From an uncultured Prevotella sp. (GTDB taxonomy: Bacteria; Bacteroidota; Bacteroidia; Bacteroidales; Bacteroidaceae), in assembly GCA_905210845.1 (NCBI GenBank), contig CAJLYG010000154.1:1-7650 (forward strand): a stretch of 7,650 nucleotides of DNA, written 5' to 3'. The first letter of the stretch is position 1, and each line of letters begins with the position of its first letter. Positions 1 to 6,914 of the stretch are shown here, one piece after another. Below the pieces are notes generated by a model. The model saw only the letters and a list, made by a program, of their open reading frames with translations, searched no databases and was not told the origin of the DNA. A program made the position numbers and the translations under genes.

Positions 1-49
1 CAGAGCGGCAGTAGATCTTAACATAATCAACGAAATTGGATTCTGCCAT
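1..49 (-). CDS. obgE: Obg-family GTPase ObgE, N-terminal fragment (runs off window)
   Basis: Only the first 16 codons are present, reading MAESNFVDYVKIYCRS and still open at the window edge. This matches the start of the glycine-rich Obg fold as it appears in Bacteroidales ObgE, where FVDYVKIYCRS leads into a G-K-G-G stretch; the next codon begins with G, as a glycine codon would. ObgE is a GTP-binding protein that associates with the large ribosomal subunit and acts in its late assembly and in stress and growth control. The GTPase domain lies outside the window and cannot be checked. The ATG is 8 bases downstream of the adk stop, so it is probably translated from the same hpt-adk transcript. 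A GGAA sits only two bases before the ATG, too close to be a normal ribosome binding site. The identification rests on a short peptide plus the common hpt-adk-obg gene order in this group. Confidence 0.85.
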   Translation of the reverse strand, partial: MAESNFVDYVKIYCRS

Positions 50-57
50 ATTTCCGT

Positions 58-630
58 TTAAAGATTATCAATCACCTTGCAGATATCGCCGAAGATACGG
101 TCCAGCTCACCCAAGCCATTGATATGATGGTGGATACCCTCTTTCTCATACCAAGCAATCAGGGGAGCGGTCTGGTTGTGATAAACGTCCAAGCGTTTCT
201 TGATGGTCTCCTCATTGTCATCAGAACGGCCGCTCTGCTTACCACGAAGGATCAGGCGTTTCATCAGCTCATCCTCTGGGACATCCAATTCGATCATGGC
301 TGCCACCTTATGCCCACGCTCTGCCAACATCTTCTTCAAAGCCTCAGCCTGCGGGATCGTACGTGGGAAGCCATCAAAGATAACGCCCTTATGCTCTTTG
401 CCAAAGCTATCATAGACACTAGCAAGGATGCTAACCATCAAATCGTCCGGGATCAACTGTCCCTGGTCAATGTAACGCTTAGCTGTCTTGCCCAGTTCGG
501 TTCCATTCTTAATCTCATTACGCAGCACATCTCCTGTAGAGATATGCTCAAACCCATACTTAGCGATCATCTTATCGCTTTGAGTGCCCTTACCTGAACC
601 CGGGGCACCAAAAATAACAATATTTTTCAT
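58..630 (-). CDS. adk: Adenylate kinase, short (zinc-less) form
   Basis: Cytoplasmic enzyme that interconverts ATP + AMP and 2 ADP, balancing the adenylate pool. The 190-residue protein shows the family in order: the P-loop GAPGSGKGT at residues 8-16; the AMP-binding STGD at 31-34 followed by LR at 36-37; FDGFPRT at 85-91, whose Arg90 and neighbours contact AMP and phosphate; and the LID start R129-G-K at 129-131 with the arginine-aspartate pair region RSDD at 135-138. The LID is short and lacks the four-cysteine zinc site of long bacterial Adk, which fits the ~190-residue length usual in Bacteroidetes. The start ATG overlaps the hpt stop as ATGA, implying translational coupling with hpt, and obgE follows 8 bases later. 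The sequence is intact with no missing key residue. Confidence 0.97.
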   Translation of the reverse strand: MKNIVIFGAPGSGKGTQSDKMIAKYGFEHISTGDVLRNEIKNGTELGKTAKRYIDQGQLIPDDLMVSILASVYDSFGKEHKGVIFDGFPRTIPQAEALKKMLAERGHKVAAMIELDVPEDELMKRLILRGKQSGRSDDNEETIKKRLDVYHNQTAPLIAWYEKEGIHHHINGLGELDRIFGDICKVIDNL

Positions 631-1187
631 TTTATATCAATAGAATATGAATCATCCACGAGGGTATAAATATCACGAAGATTTCGCCCCTGCTGGTCGT
701 AGTCCAGTCCATAGCCAACAATAAAGTCGTTGGGTATCTTGATCGCAGTGTACTCAATGTTCAAAGGCACCTGTAACTTCTCTGGCTTGAGGAGCAAGGT
801 ACAGATGTGGACTGACTCTGGGTTACGGGTCCCCAAGGTTTCTATCATCCTTTTCATCGTGAGTCCTGTCTCGATAATGTCTTCCACGATAATGACTGTC
901 CGATTGGTCAGATCTTCATTGATGCCGATCACCTCCTTGATCTTCCCCGTAGAGGTCGTGCCTTGGTAAGATGCCAGCTTGACAAATGAAATCTCGCAAG
1001 GGATCGTTATCATTCTCATTAAGTCCGACGCAAAGATAAAAGAGCCATTCAAAACGGCAAGCAGCAAAGGGTTCTTACCTGCCATATCATGATTAATTTG
1101 ATCGGCTACGGCTTTTACACATCTTAGAATTTCCTCCTCTGGAATGGAGACCTTAAAGGTTTTATCCTTTATCCGAACTATACTCAT
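627..1187 (-). CDS. hpt: Hypoxanthine(-guanine) phosphoribosyltransferase
   Basis: Purine salvage enzyme that joins hypoxanthine or guanine to PRPP to give IMP or GMP (EC 2.4.2.8), cytoplasmic. The 186-residue protein is a type I phosphoribosyltransferase. The PRPP-binding signature spans V98-T110 (VIIVEDIIETGLT) with the acidic pair E102-D103. The pyrophosphate loop is LNGS at 46-49, and the flexible loop carries SYQGTTSTG at 73-81. The purine-recognition region reads FIVGYGLDY at 155-163, followed by RNLRDIY at 168-174. Length is normal for bacterial Hpt. It is the first gene of the leftward hpt-adk-obgE group; its TGA overlaps the adk ATG by four bases. A TATTTTTG box about 25 bases upstream is a likely promoter. 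Preference for hypoxanthine versus guanine cannot be read from the sequence. Confidence 0.96.
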   Translation of the reverse strand: MSIVRIKDKTFKVSIPEEEILRCVKAVADQINHDMAGKNPLLLAVLNGSFIFASDLMRMITIPCEISFVKLASYQGTTSTGKIKEVIGINEDLTNRTVIIVEDIIETGLTMKRMIETLGTRNPESVHICTLLLKPEKLQVPLNIEYTAIKIPNDFIVGYGLDYDQQGRNLRDIYTLVDDSYSIDIK

Positions 1188-1211
1188 AGTGTGATTTTAG
1201 AAATTTTGTCG

Positions 1212-1219
1212 CAAAAATA
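1212..1219 (-). promoter_or_regulatory. Putative Bacteroidetes -7 box for hpt-adk-obgE
   Basis: On the minus strand this reads TATTTTTG, a full match to the Bacteroidetes -7 consensus TAnnTTTG. Transcription would start a few bases downstream and leave a leader of about 20 bases before the hpt ATG at 1187. No good TTTG -33 box lies 19-21 bases further upstream; the nearest TTTG (1232-1235) is only 12 bases away. The background is AT-rich, so chance matches are possible, but position and orientation are right. Confidence 0.5.
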
Positions 1220-1255
1220 CGAAAAATATAGCAAAATTCAGTCATACATTATTAT

Positions 1256-1271
1256 TATTTTTGTATTTTTG
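1256..1271 (+). promoter_or_regulatory. Tandem TATTTTTG boxes, putative nnr promoter
   Basis: Two adjacent copies of TATTTTTG (1256-1263 and 1264-1271) each match the Bacteroidetes -7 consensus TAnnTTTG. They sit 6 to 21 bases before the nnr ATG at 1278. If the right copy is used, the mRNA would be almost leaderless; the left copy would give a leader of roughly ten bases. No clear -33 TTTG is seen at 19-21 bases upstream of either. There is no Shine-Dalgarno sequence, which is normal for the phylum. The boxes also argue that nnr does not start upstream at 1191. Confidence 0.5.
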
Positions 1272-1277
1272 CACTGT

Positions 1278-2795
1278 ATGAAGATTTTTACAAGCGCTCA
1301 AATACATGAGCTTGACAAATATACTATAGAGCACGAGCCCATTTCTTCTATCAATTTAATGGAACGTGCAGCAAAAGCACTGACCCGTGCCATCATGGAT
1401 GAATGGACGGACCGCACGCCTATCGTCGTGTTCGCCGGTCCGGGCAACAATGGTAGCGATGCGTTGGCGGTAGCCCGCATGTTGGCGGAGCAGGGCTACC
1501 AGGTTTCCGTATATCTATTCAACATCCATCAACAGCTTTCTGATGATTGTGCCAAGAACAAGCAACGCCTCATCGACGGCAAGCGGGTCAAGGGGTTCAC
1601 GGAGATCACCCAGAACTTTGACCCTCCAAAGTTAGACGCCAACACCTTGGTGATAGACGGTCTTTTCGGATCGGGACTGAACAAGCCCCTTGCTGGAGGA
1701 TTTGCTTCGTTGGTGAGATATATCAACCAGTCGCCATCCCAGACTGTGAGTATTGACATCCCTTCGGGACTCATGACAGAGGACAACACGAATAATATCC
1801 GCTCCCATATCATCAAAGCCAACTTGACCTTGACGCTCCAACAGAAGAAGCTGTCCATGCTCTTGGCTGACAACCAACAGTTTATAGGCAGGTTGAAGGT
1901 CCTTGACATCCGTCTGTCACCAGAATATGTCAAGAAGACAGATTCCCTGTACAGCATGATCGAGGAGACGGATCTCCGTCCTCGCCTGCTCCACAGAGAT
2001 GATTTCGCGCACAAAGGATCCATGGGCACAGCCTTGATCATTGCGGGAAGTTATGGGATGTCGGGTGCAGCTGTGCTCGCCACGAAAGCTTGCCTTCGCG
2101 CTGGGACCGGGAAAGTCATTGCCCACACTCCTAAGCGCAACTATGATATCATGCAGGTTTCCGTACCGGAAGCGGTCCTTCAGATGGACCATGAGGAGGC
2201 TTACTTCTCTGAAGCTGTAGACACAGACAACTATGATGCCGTAGGGATCGGCCCAGGATTAGGGCAGGAGGAAAACACGGCTATTGCCATGATTGCCCAG
2301 ATCCGCAGGACCAATTGCCCCATGGTCATCGATGCAGATGCCATCAATATCATTGCCAACCATCGGGCATGGATGCAGCAACTTCCCAAAGGAATTATCA
2401 TGACGCCCCATCCCGGGGAATTCGACCGGCTTGAAGGCGGGAACTGCAATGGATGCTACGACCGATTGTACAAGGCCAGGGACTTAGCAGAACGACTGCA
2501 AGCCTATATCATCCTCAAAGGTCACTATTCCGCCCTTTGTTTGCCTGACAGGCATGTCCTCTTCAACACAACGGGCAACTCCGGTATGGCAACAGCAGGC
2601 AGTGGTGACGTGCTGACTGGCATCATCACTGGACTTTTGGCAAGGGGATACAAGCAGGCTGACGCTTGTATGTTAGGCATGTACTTACATGGCCTTGCCG
2701 GAGACCTTGCCGCCAAGGAATTAGGCAAAGAGAGCCTAATCGCCAGTGATATCATCCGCTTCCTTCCAGAAGCATTTAAACGATTGAATGATTAA
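1278..2795 (+). CDS. nnr: Bifunctional NAD(P)H-hydrate epimerase / ADP-dependent dehydratase
   Basis: Repairs hydrated NADH and NADPH (NAD(P)HX): the N-terminal YjeF_N domain epimerises the S and R forms and the C-terminal ribokinase-like domain dehydrates the S form using ADP. The 505-residue protein carries both. Epimerase: GPGNNGSD at 54-61, D127 in VIDGLFGSGL, and D160 in SIDIPSGL. Dehydratase: HKGSMG at 245-250, GSYGMSGAA at 258-265, GIGPGLG at 323-329, IDADA at 351-355, TPHPGEF at 376-382, ILKG at 412-415, and the nucleotide/catalytic loop GMATAGSGD at 436-444 ending in the catalytic D444. The start at 1278 is preferred because the protein then opens MKIFTSAQIHELDKYT, as in Bacteroidales relatives; the frame stays open to an ATG at 1191, but those extra 29 residues are hydrophobic, AT-rich and overlap the promoter boxes. 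The second glycine of the usual GNNGGD is Ser60. It is first of a rightward group, 12 bases before the DUF4831 gene. Confidence 0.95.
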   Translation: MKIFTSAQIHELDKYTIEHEPISSINLMERAAKALTRAIMDEWTDRTPIVVFAGPGNNGSDALAVARMLAEQGYQVSVYLFNIHQQLSDDCAKNKQRLIDGKRVKGFTEITQNFDPPKLDANTLVIDGLFGSGLNKPLAGGFASLVRYINQSPSQTVSIDIPSGLMTEDNTNNIRSHIIKANLTLTLQQKKLSMLLADNQQFIGRLKVLDIRLSPEYVKKTDSLYSMIEETDLRPRLLHRDDFAHKGSMGTALIIAGSYGMSGAAVLATKACLRAGTGKVIAHTPKRNYDIMQVSVPEAVLQMDHEEAYFSEAVDTDNYDAVGIGPGLGQEENTAIAMIAQIRRTNCPMVIDADAINIIANHRAWMQQLPKGIIMTPHPGEFDRLEGGNCNGCYDRLYKARDLAERLQAYIILKGHYSALCLPDRHVLFNTTGNSGMATAGSGDVLTGIITGLLARGYKQADACMLGMYLHGLAGDLAAKELGKESLIASDIIRFLPEAFKRLND

Positions 2796-2807
2796 AGACA
2801 TATAAAG

Positions 2808-3857
2808 ATGAAAAAATTGATCTTAACCTCTCTGTTTATATTCGGTGGCGTTGGCTTCTTGAAAGCGCAACAGCCTGTTGAAGGAACTACATACTTCCTG
2901 CCTAAGACAGCAATGAGGTTTTCTTTCCTTGTAGAAAAAACAGTTTATACTCCGGGAGAGTTCGCGCAATATGCTGAGCGTTACATGAAGGAGACAGATG
3001 TCGACTTCGAGCCCAGCACGACCTACCGCATTATCCACACAAGCATGACCCCATTGGGAGTGCCCGACTCTTCCAAGCAGTATACCCTATCACTCAACAA
3101 GAAATACACTATATCCGATGTCAGCCTTGATGATAACGGCGTCCTATTAGCTGTCAACGCAAAAGGCAGGAAGGCAAGTGCGCCTACACCATACGTCCCT
3201 GGCAAGAAACCGGCGGTCTTGAATCCTAAAGACTACATGAACGAGGATATCCTGACCGCGGGCAGTTCCGCAAAAATGGCAGAGCTCTGCGCACAGGAGA
3301 TCTACGATATCCGTGACAGTCGCGCTCAGCTGTCCAAAGGAAAGGCAGATACCATGCCTAAGGATGGAGAACAGCTAAAACTCATGCTCAACAACTTAGA
3401 CACCCAGGAAAAAGCCTTATTGCAGGTATTCAACGGGGTGACCGTCAAGGATACGATGGAAGTCGTAATGACCTTTATCCCCCAAAAGGAGGCGAATAAG
3501 AAGTTGTTCTTCCGCTTCTCACAACGCTTAGGGTTCACGGACATTGACGATTTAGGCGGTGCGCCTTACTATATCATCGTCGAAGATGAGCATACGATGG
3601 CAAACGCCGACCCTTCCCTTCAGAACGAGAAGAAGGAAAAGGATGACATTAACCTGAACGTGAACGTCCCGGATAAGATCAAGGTCTCTCTTTATGAGCA
3701 AGAGCGATTGATGGCAAGCTTCGAATTCTATGCCGCACAATTCGGGAAGACAGAAAACCTAAGTGGCGAACTGTTTGGGAAGAAGCAAACAACCCAGATC
3801 GTCCTCAACCCCATCACGGGAGGTATTGAGCACTTGCAAAGCGAATCCATCAAATAA
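2808..3857 (+). CDS. DUF4831 family protein, exported, function unknown
   Basis: A 349-residue protein with a clear signal peptide: MKK, a hydrophobic stretch at about 4-18, and likely cleavage after LKA (A20|Q21). No lipobox cysteine is present and no further membrane segment is seen, so the mature protein is probably periplasmic. From memory of the family it reads as DUF4831, found in Bacteroidetes and uncharacterised. Typical stretches are YFLPKTAMRF at 29-38, VEKTVYTPGEFAQYAERY at 42-59, a helical segment around IYDIRDSR at 165-172, PKDGEQLKLML at 184-194, QRLGF..DDLGGAPYYI at 239-256, and NPITGGIEHL at 334-343. It lies 12 bases after nnr with no terminator between, so the two are probably co-transcribed. 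That linkage does not establish a function, since nnr acts in the cytoplasm and this protein is exported. A charged patch (EKKEKDD, 274-280) probably forms a surface loop. Confidence 0.88.
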   Translation: MKKLILTSLFIFGGVGFLKAQQPVEGTTYFLPKTAMRFSFLVEKTVYTPGEFAQYAERYMKETDVDFEPSTTYRIIHTSMTPLGVPDSSKQYTLSLNKKYTISDVSLDDNGVLLAVNAKGRKASAPTPYVPGKKPAVLNPKDYMNEDILTAGSSAKMAELCAQEIYDIRDSRAQLSKGKADTMPKDGEQLKLMLNNLDTQEKALLQVFNGVTVKDTMEVVMTFIPQKEANKKLFFRFSQRLGFTDIDDLGGAPYYIIVEDEHTMANADPSLQNEKKEKDDINLNVNVPDKIKVSLYEQERLMASFEFYAAQFGKTENLSGELFGKKQTTQIVLNPITGGIEHLQSESIK

Positions 3858-3911
3858 GACAGGAAGTCATACAAAACATATATATATTCATCAACTTAAA
3901 CAACAATACCA

Positions 3912-5417
3912 ATGACCACAAATGTATTTATGACGAACGCCAACGACCTTGTGGCGTTCTTGCAGAAGCCTGCGTCAGAATTTACCAAGGCAGACATCAT
4001 CTCCTTTGTTACGGAGAAAGGTATCAAAATGGTTAACTTCATGTATCCAGGAGGGGACGGGAAGCTAAAGACATTAAACTTCGTTCTCACCGACATTGAT
4101 TACCTGGATACCATTCTCACCTATGGGGAGCGCGTTGACGGATCCAGTTTGTTTGATTTTATCCAGGCAAGCAGCAGTGATCTGTATGTCCTACCCCGGT
4201 TCAGTACGGCTTTCGTCGATCCCTTTGCAGAGATCCCGACCTTGGATTTCCTCTGTTCTTTCTTCGACAAAGATGGGAACCCATTAGCCAGTTCCCCAGA
4301 GCATACGCTCACAAAAGCCGCTGCTGCCTTTACCCAGAAGACAGGCATGGAGTTCCAGGCCATGGGAGAACTGGAATACTATGTCATCCGACCGGATGAG
4401 GATGTATTCCCAGCCATCGACCAGCATGGATACCATGAGTCTGCGCCTTATGCCAAGACCAATGATTTCCGGACCCTGTGCATGGCATACATCGCCAGGG
4501 CAGGCGGACATATCAAATATGGACATTCCGAAGTGGGGAACTTCAAGCTCAACGGACTTGATTATGAGCAGAACGAGATCGAGTTCTTGCCTGTCAATGT
4601 CCGGGATGCTGCGGATGAACTAATGATCGCGAAATGGATCATCCGCAACTTGGCTTACCGCCATCAATTGAATGTGACCTTTGCGCCCAAGATCACGAAT
4701 GGGAAGGCCGGGTCGGGCCTTCATATACACATGAGGATGCTGAAAGACGGGAGAAACATGATGCTGAAGGATGGTGTCCTCAGCGAGGATGCCCGGCGCA
4801 TGATTGCTGGCCTGATGGACTTGGCTCCCAGCATTACTGCATTCGGAAACAAGAACCCGACATCTTACTTCCGTCTGGTTCCCCATCAGGAAGCTCCAAC
4901 CAATGTCTGTTGGGGCGACCGCAACCGCTCTGTCTTGGTACGCGTTCCCTTAGGATGGAATGCGGGAGTTGACATGTCACACATTGCCAACCCACAAGAG
5001 ACAGAGCAGGAATTAGACGCAACCTTCAAACAGACTGTCGAGATCCGTTCTTCCGATGGCTCTGCCGACCTCTACCAATTGCTTGCGGGGATCTGCGTGG
5101 CTTGCCGCCATGGCTTTGAGATGCCGAATGCTTTAGAAGTTGCACAGAGAACATATGTTGATGTCAACATCCATGACAAGCAAAATGAGAAAGTCCTTGC
5201 CCACCTTGCACAACTCCCTGACAGCTGTTCGGCTTCTGCCGACTGTCTGCAGCAACAGCGCGCTGTCTTCGAAGAGGGGGGTGTCTTCAGCAAGGAGATG
5301 ATCGATGGAATTATCCGGCAACTGAAGTCCTTCCATGACGCGACGCTCCGACACGACATCGAAGGCGACCAAGAGGCAACCCGTATGTTGGTAAAGACCT
5401 ATTTCCACTGCGGATAA
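3912..5417 (+). CDS. glnA: Glutamine synthetase, GlnA-like (divergent type I, Bacteroidales form)
   Basis: Predicted to make glutamine from glutamate, ammonia and ATP in the cytoplasm. The 501-residue length and motifs fit the GSI fold rather than the ~730-residue GSIII of the same phylum. In order: a beta-grasp N-domain; DGSS at 76-79; metal-ligand glutamates E153 and E155 (GELEYY); HSE at 205-207 and EQNEIEF at 219-225, supplying further glutamates; GSGLHIH at 268-273 with H271; NPTSYFRLVP at 315-324 with R321; QEAP at 326-329 with E327 at the flap-glutamate position; NRSVLVRVP at 338-346; and EIRSSDGSAD at 377-386 with E377 and R379. Spacing between E207 and E222 is longer than in enteric GlnA, suggesting a small insertion. 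The usual NLYDLP adenylylation site appears as NIHD (419-422), without the tyrosine. A second ATG at 3930 is an alternative start; neither has a Shine-Dalgarno. A related gamma-glutamyl ligase activity cannot be excluded. Confidence 0.9.
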   Translation: MTTNVFMTNANDLVAFLQKPASEFTKADIISFVTEKGIKMVNFMYPGGDGKLKTLNFVLTDIDYLDTILTYGERVDGSSLFDFIQASSSDLYVLPRFSTAFVDPFAEIPTLDFLCSFFDKDGNPLASSPEHTLTKAAAAFTQKTGMEFQAMGELEYYVIRPDEDVFPAIDQHGYHESAPYAKTNDFRTLCMAYIARAGGHIKYGHSEVGNFKLNGLDYEQNEIEFLPVNVRDAADELMIAKWIIRNLAYRHQLNVTFAPKITNGKAGSGLHIHMRMLKDGRNMMLKDGVLSEDARRMIAGLMDLAPSITAFGNKNPTSYFRLVPHQEAPTNVCWGDRNRSVLVRVPLGWNAGVDMSHIANPQETEQELDATFKQTVEIRSSDGSADLYQLLAGICVACRHGFEMPNALEVAQRTYVDVNIHDKQNEKVLAHLAQLPDSCSASADCLQQQRAVFEEGGVFSKEMIDGIIRQLKSFHDATLRHDIEGDQEATRMLVKTYFHCG

Positions 5418-5442
5418 TCCTCCTGGCAGGCACAATAACGAA

Positions 5443-5483
5443 AAAGAGTCCTTTGGCTGATCGCTCATGCCAAAGGACTCTTT
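5443..5483. terminator. Bidirectional intrinsic terminator between glnA and asnS
   Basis: A perfect 15-base inverted repeat (5443-5457 with 5469-5483, AAAGAGTCCTTTGGC and its complement) encloses an 11-base loop; TGA at 5458-5460 can extend the stem by pairing with TCA at 5465-5467 around a TCGC loop, with T5468 bulged. On the plus strand the stem ends in TTT and runs into TTTCCTATTT after glnA. On the minus strand it ends in TTTTTCGTTATT after asnS. It lies between two convergent genes, 25 bases from the glnA stop and 18 bases from the asnS stop, so it most likely ends both transcripts. Confidence 0.9.
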
Positions 5484-5501
5484 CCTATTTGCGATACAAA
5501 A

Positions 5502-6902
5502 TTAGAACTCCGCGCTCTTAGGCGTACGTGGGAAGGGGATGACATCACGGATGTTCTGCATCCCTGTCACGAACAGGATCAGGCGCTCGAAGCCAAGTCC
5601 GAAGCCTGCATGAGGACATGAGCCATACTTGCGAGTGTCCAAATACCAACTATAGTTAGCCTCATCCATGTGGCGTGCAGCCATCTCTGCCGTCAACTTC
5701 TCATAGCTCTCCTCACGGACAGAACCACCAATAATCTCCCCGATACGAGGGAACAGCACGTCCGTGCCCTGCATGGTTTTGCCATCGGGATTCTTCTTCA
5801 TATAGAAAGCCTTAATCTCGCTGGGGTAATCCGTCATGATAACAGGTCGCTTAAAGTGCTCTTCCACGAGATAACGCTCATGCTCGCTTGCCAGGTCCAT
5901 TCCCCATCCTGTAATCGGGAACTCAAATTGATGACCGTTCTTGACAGCCTCTTCAAGGATATGAATGCCCTCTGTATAAGGCAAGCGCACGAAGTCCTCC
6001 TTCAGTACCCCTTCCAAGGTTGCAATCAAGGTCTTGTCAATCATCTTGTTCAAGAACTCTAAGTCATCCTTGCAATTGTCCAAAGCCCATTTCACGCAGT
6101 ACTTGATGAAGTCCTCCTCCAAGTCCATCAGTCCTTCCTTATCCAAGAAAGCTACCTCTGGTTCGATCATCCAGAACTCTGCCAAATGGCGCGGAGTATT
6201 GGAATTCTCCGCACGGAAAGTAGGACCAAAGGTATAGATAGCTCCCAAGGCCGTTGCGCCAAGCTCGCCCTCCAACTGCCCACTGACGGTCAGGCTGGTC
6301 TTCTTTCCAAAGAAATCCTTGTCATACGCCACTTCACCATCCTTGCCTGTCCGACTCAGGTCGAGTGTCGTGACCTGGAACATCTCACCAGCTCCCTCTG
6401 CATCACTGGCCGTGATCAGCGGCGTGTTGAAATAATAGAAGCCATGCTCGTGGAAATACCGATGGATGGCGATGGCCATGTTATGACGGATGCGGAATAC
6501 CGCACCGAAAGTATTGGTACGAAGCCTGAGGTGGGCATACTGCCGCATGTACTCGAAGCTTTGTCCTTTTTTCTGCATGGGATAGTCTGCGCCACAAGGT
6601 CCATAGACCTCCAATTCCTGGCACTGCACTTCTGATGCCTGGCCCTTGCCCTGGCTCTCCACTAACAGACCAGTAGCGCTGATACATGCCCCAGTCGTAA
6701 TTTGCTTTAAAGTATTCTCGTCGAATTTGGATGGATCGACAACAATCTGCACATTCTTGATCGTAGAGCCGTCGTTCAATGCGATAAAGTCTACAGCCTT
6801 ACTGCTACGATGCGTGCGCACCCATCCCTTGACATTTACAACAGAGCCGTAGGCAGTGCTTTTTAGCACGTCTACGACCTTTGTTCTTTTTACTGTTTCC
6901 AT
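5502..6902 (-). CDS. asnS: Asparaginyl-tRNA synthetase
   Basis: Charges tRNA-Asn with asparagine using ATP; cytoplasmic, class IIb. The 466-residue protein has an N-terminal OB-fold anticodon-binding domain (about 18-103, including [12 protein letters not shown] at 24-35 and FIALNDGS at 39-46) and a class II catalytic core. Motif 1 lies around [14 protein letters not shown] at 150-163 with the invariant P161. Motif 2 is [21 protein letters not shown] at 229-249 with R230 and E232. Motif 3 is GFGLGFERL at 433-441 with R440. The [15 protein letters not shown] stretch (161-175) and NTPRHLAEF (235-243) favour asparaginyl over aspartyl specificity. Length is normal for AsnS. It follows the pseudouridine synthase by 12 bases with no intervening terminator, so it is probably the second gene of that transcript, which ends at the hairpin between asnS and glnA. 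Its presence suggests direct asparaginylation rather than sole reliance on the amidotransferase route. Confidence 0.97.
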   Translation of the reverse strand: METVKRTKVVDVLKSTAYGSVVNVKGWVRTHRSSKAVDFIALNDGSTIKNVQIVVDPSKFDENTLKQITTGACISATGLLVESQGKGQASEVQCQELEVYGPCGADYPMQKKGQSFEYMRQYAHLRLRTNTFGAVFRIRHNMAIAIHRYFHEHGFYYFNTPLITASDAEGAGEMFQVTTLDLSRTGKDGEVAYDKDFFGKKTSLTVSGQLEGELGATALGAIYTFGPTFRAENSNTPRHLAEFWMIEPEVAFLDKEGLMDLEEDFIKYCVKWALDNCKDDLEFLNKMIDKTLIATLEGVLKEDFVRLPYTEGIHILEEAVKNGHQFEFPITGWGMDLASEHERYLVEEHFKRPVIMTDYPSEIKAFYMKKNPDGKTMQGTDVLFPRIGEIIGGSVREESYEKLTAEMAARHMDEANYSWYLDTRKYGSCPHAGFGLGFERLILFVTGMQNIRDVIPFPRTPKSAEF

Positions 6903-6914
6903 TTTGCTTGTTAT

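Noticed and set aside
124..597. 157-codon open frame on the plus strand opposite adk
   Set aside because: It lies wholly antisense to an intact adk, has no recognisable protein family features, and is explained by codon bias of the real gene.
1241..1271. ATT/TATTTTTG microrepeats considered as a repeat element or protein-binding operator
   Set aside because: They are too short and low in complexity to call a repeat family; the promoter reading explains them better.
1529..2041. 170-codon open frame on the minus strand opposite nnr
   Set aside because: It is antisense to a well-supported enzyme, its product is Ser/Arg/Trp-rich without motifs, and no promoter or start context supports it.
3858..3911. 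AT-rich gap with a ten-base alternating AT run (3878-3887) before glnA, considered as a promoter or terminator
   Set aside because: It has no TAnnTTTG box and no stable hairpin with a T tract. The AT run is self-complementary only in a trivial way, so glnA may be read from upstream or from an unrecognised promoter.
6186..6635. 149-codon open frame on the plus strand opposite asnS
   Set aside because: It overlaps the class II catalytic core of asnS on the other strand and shows no family resemblance.
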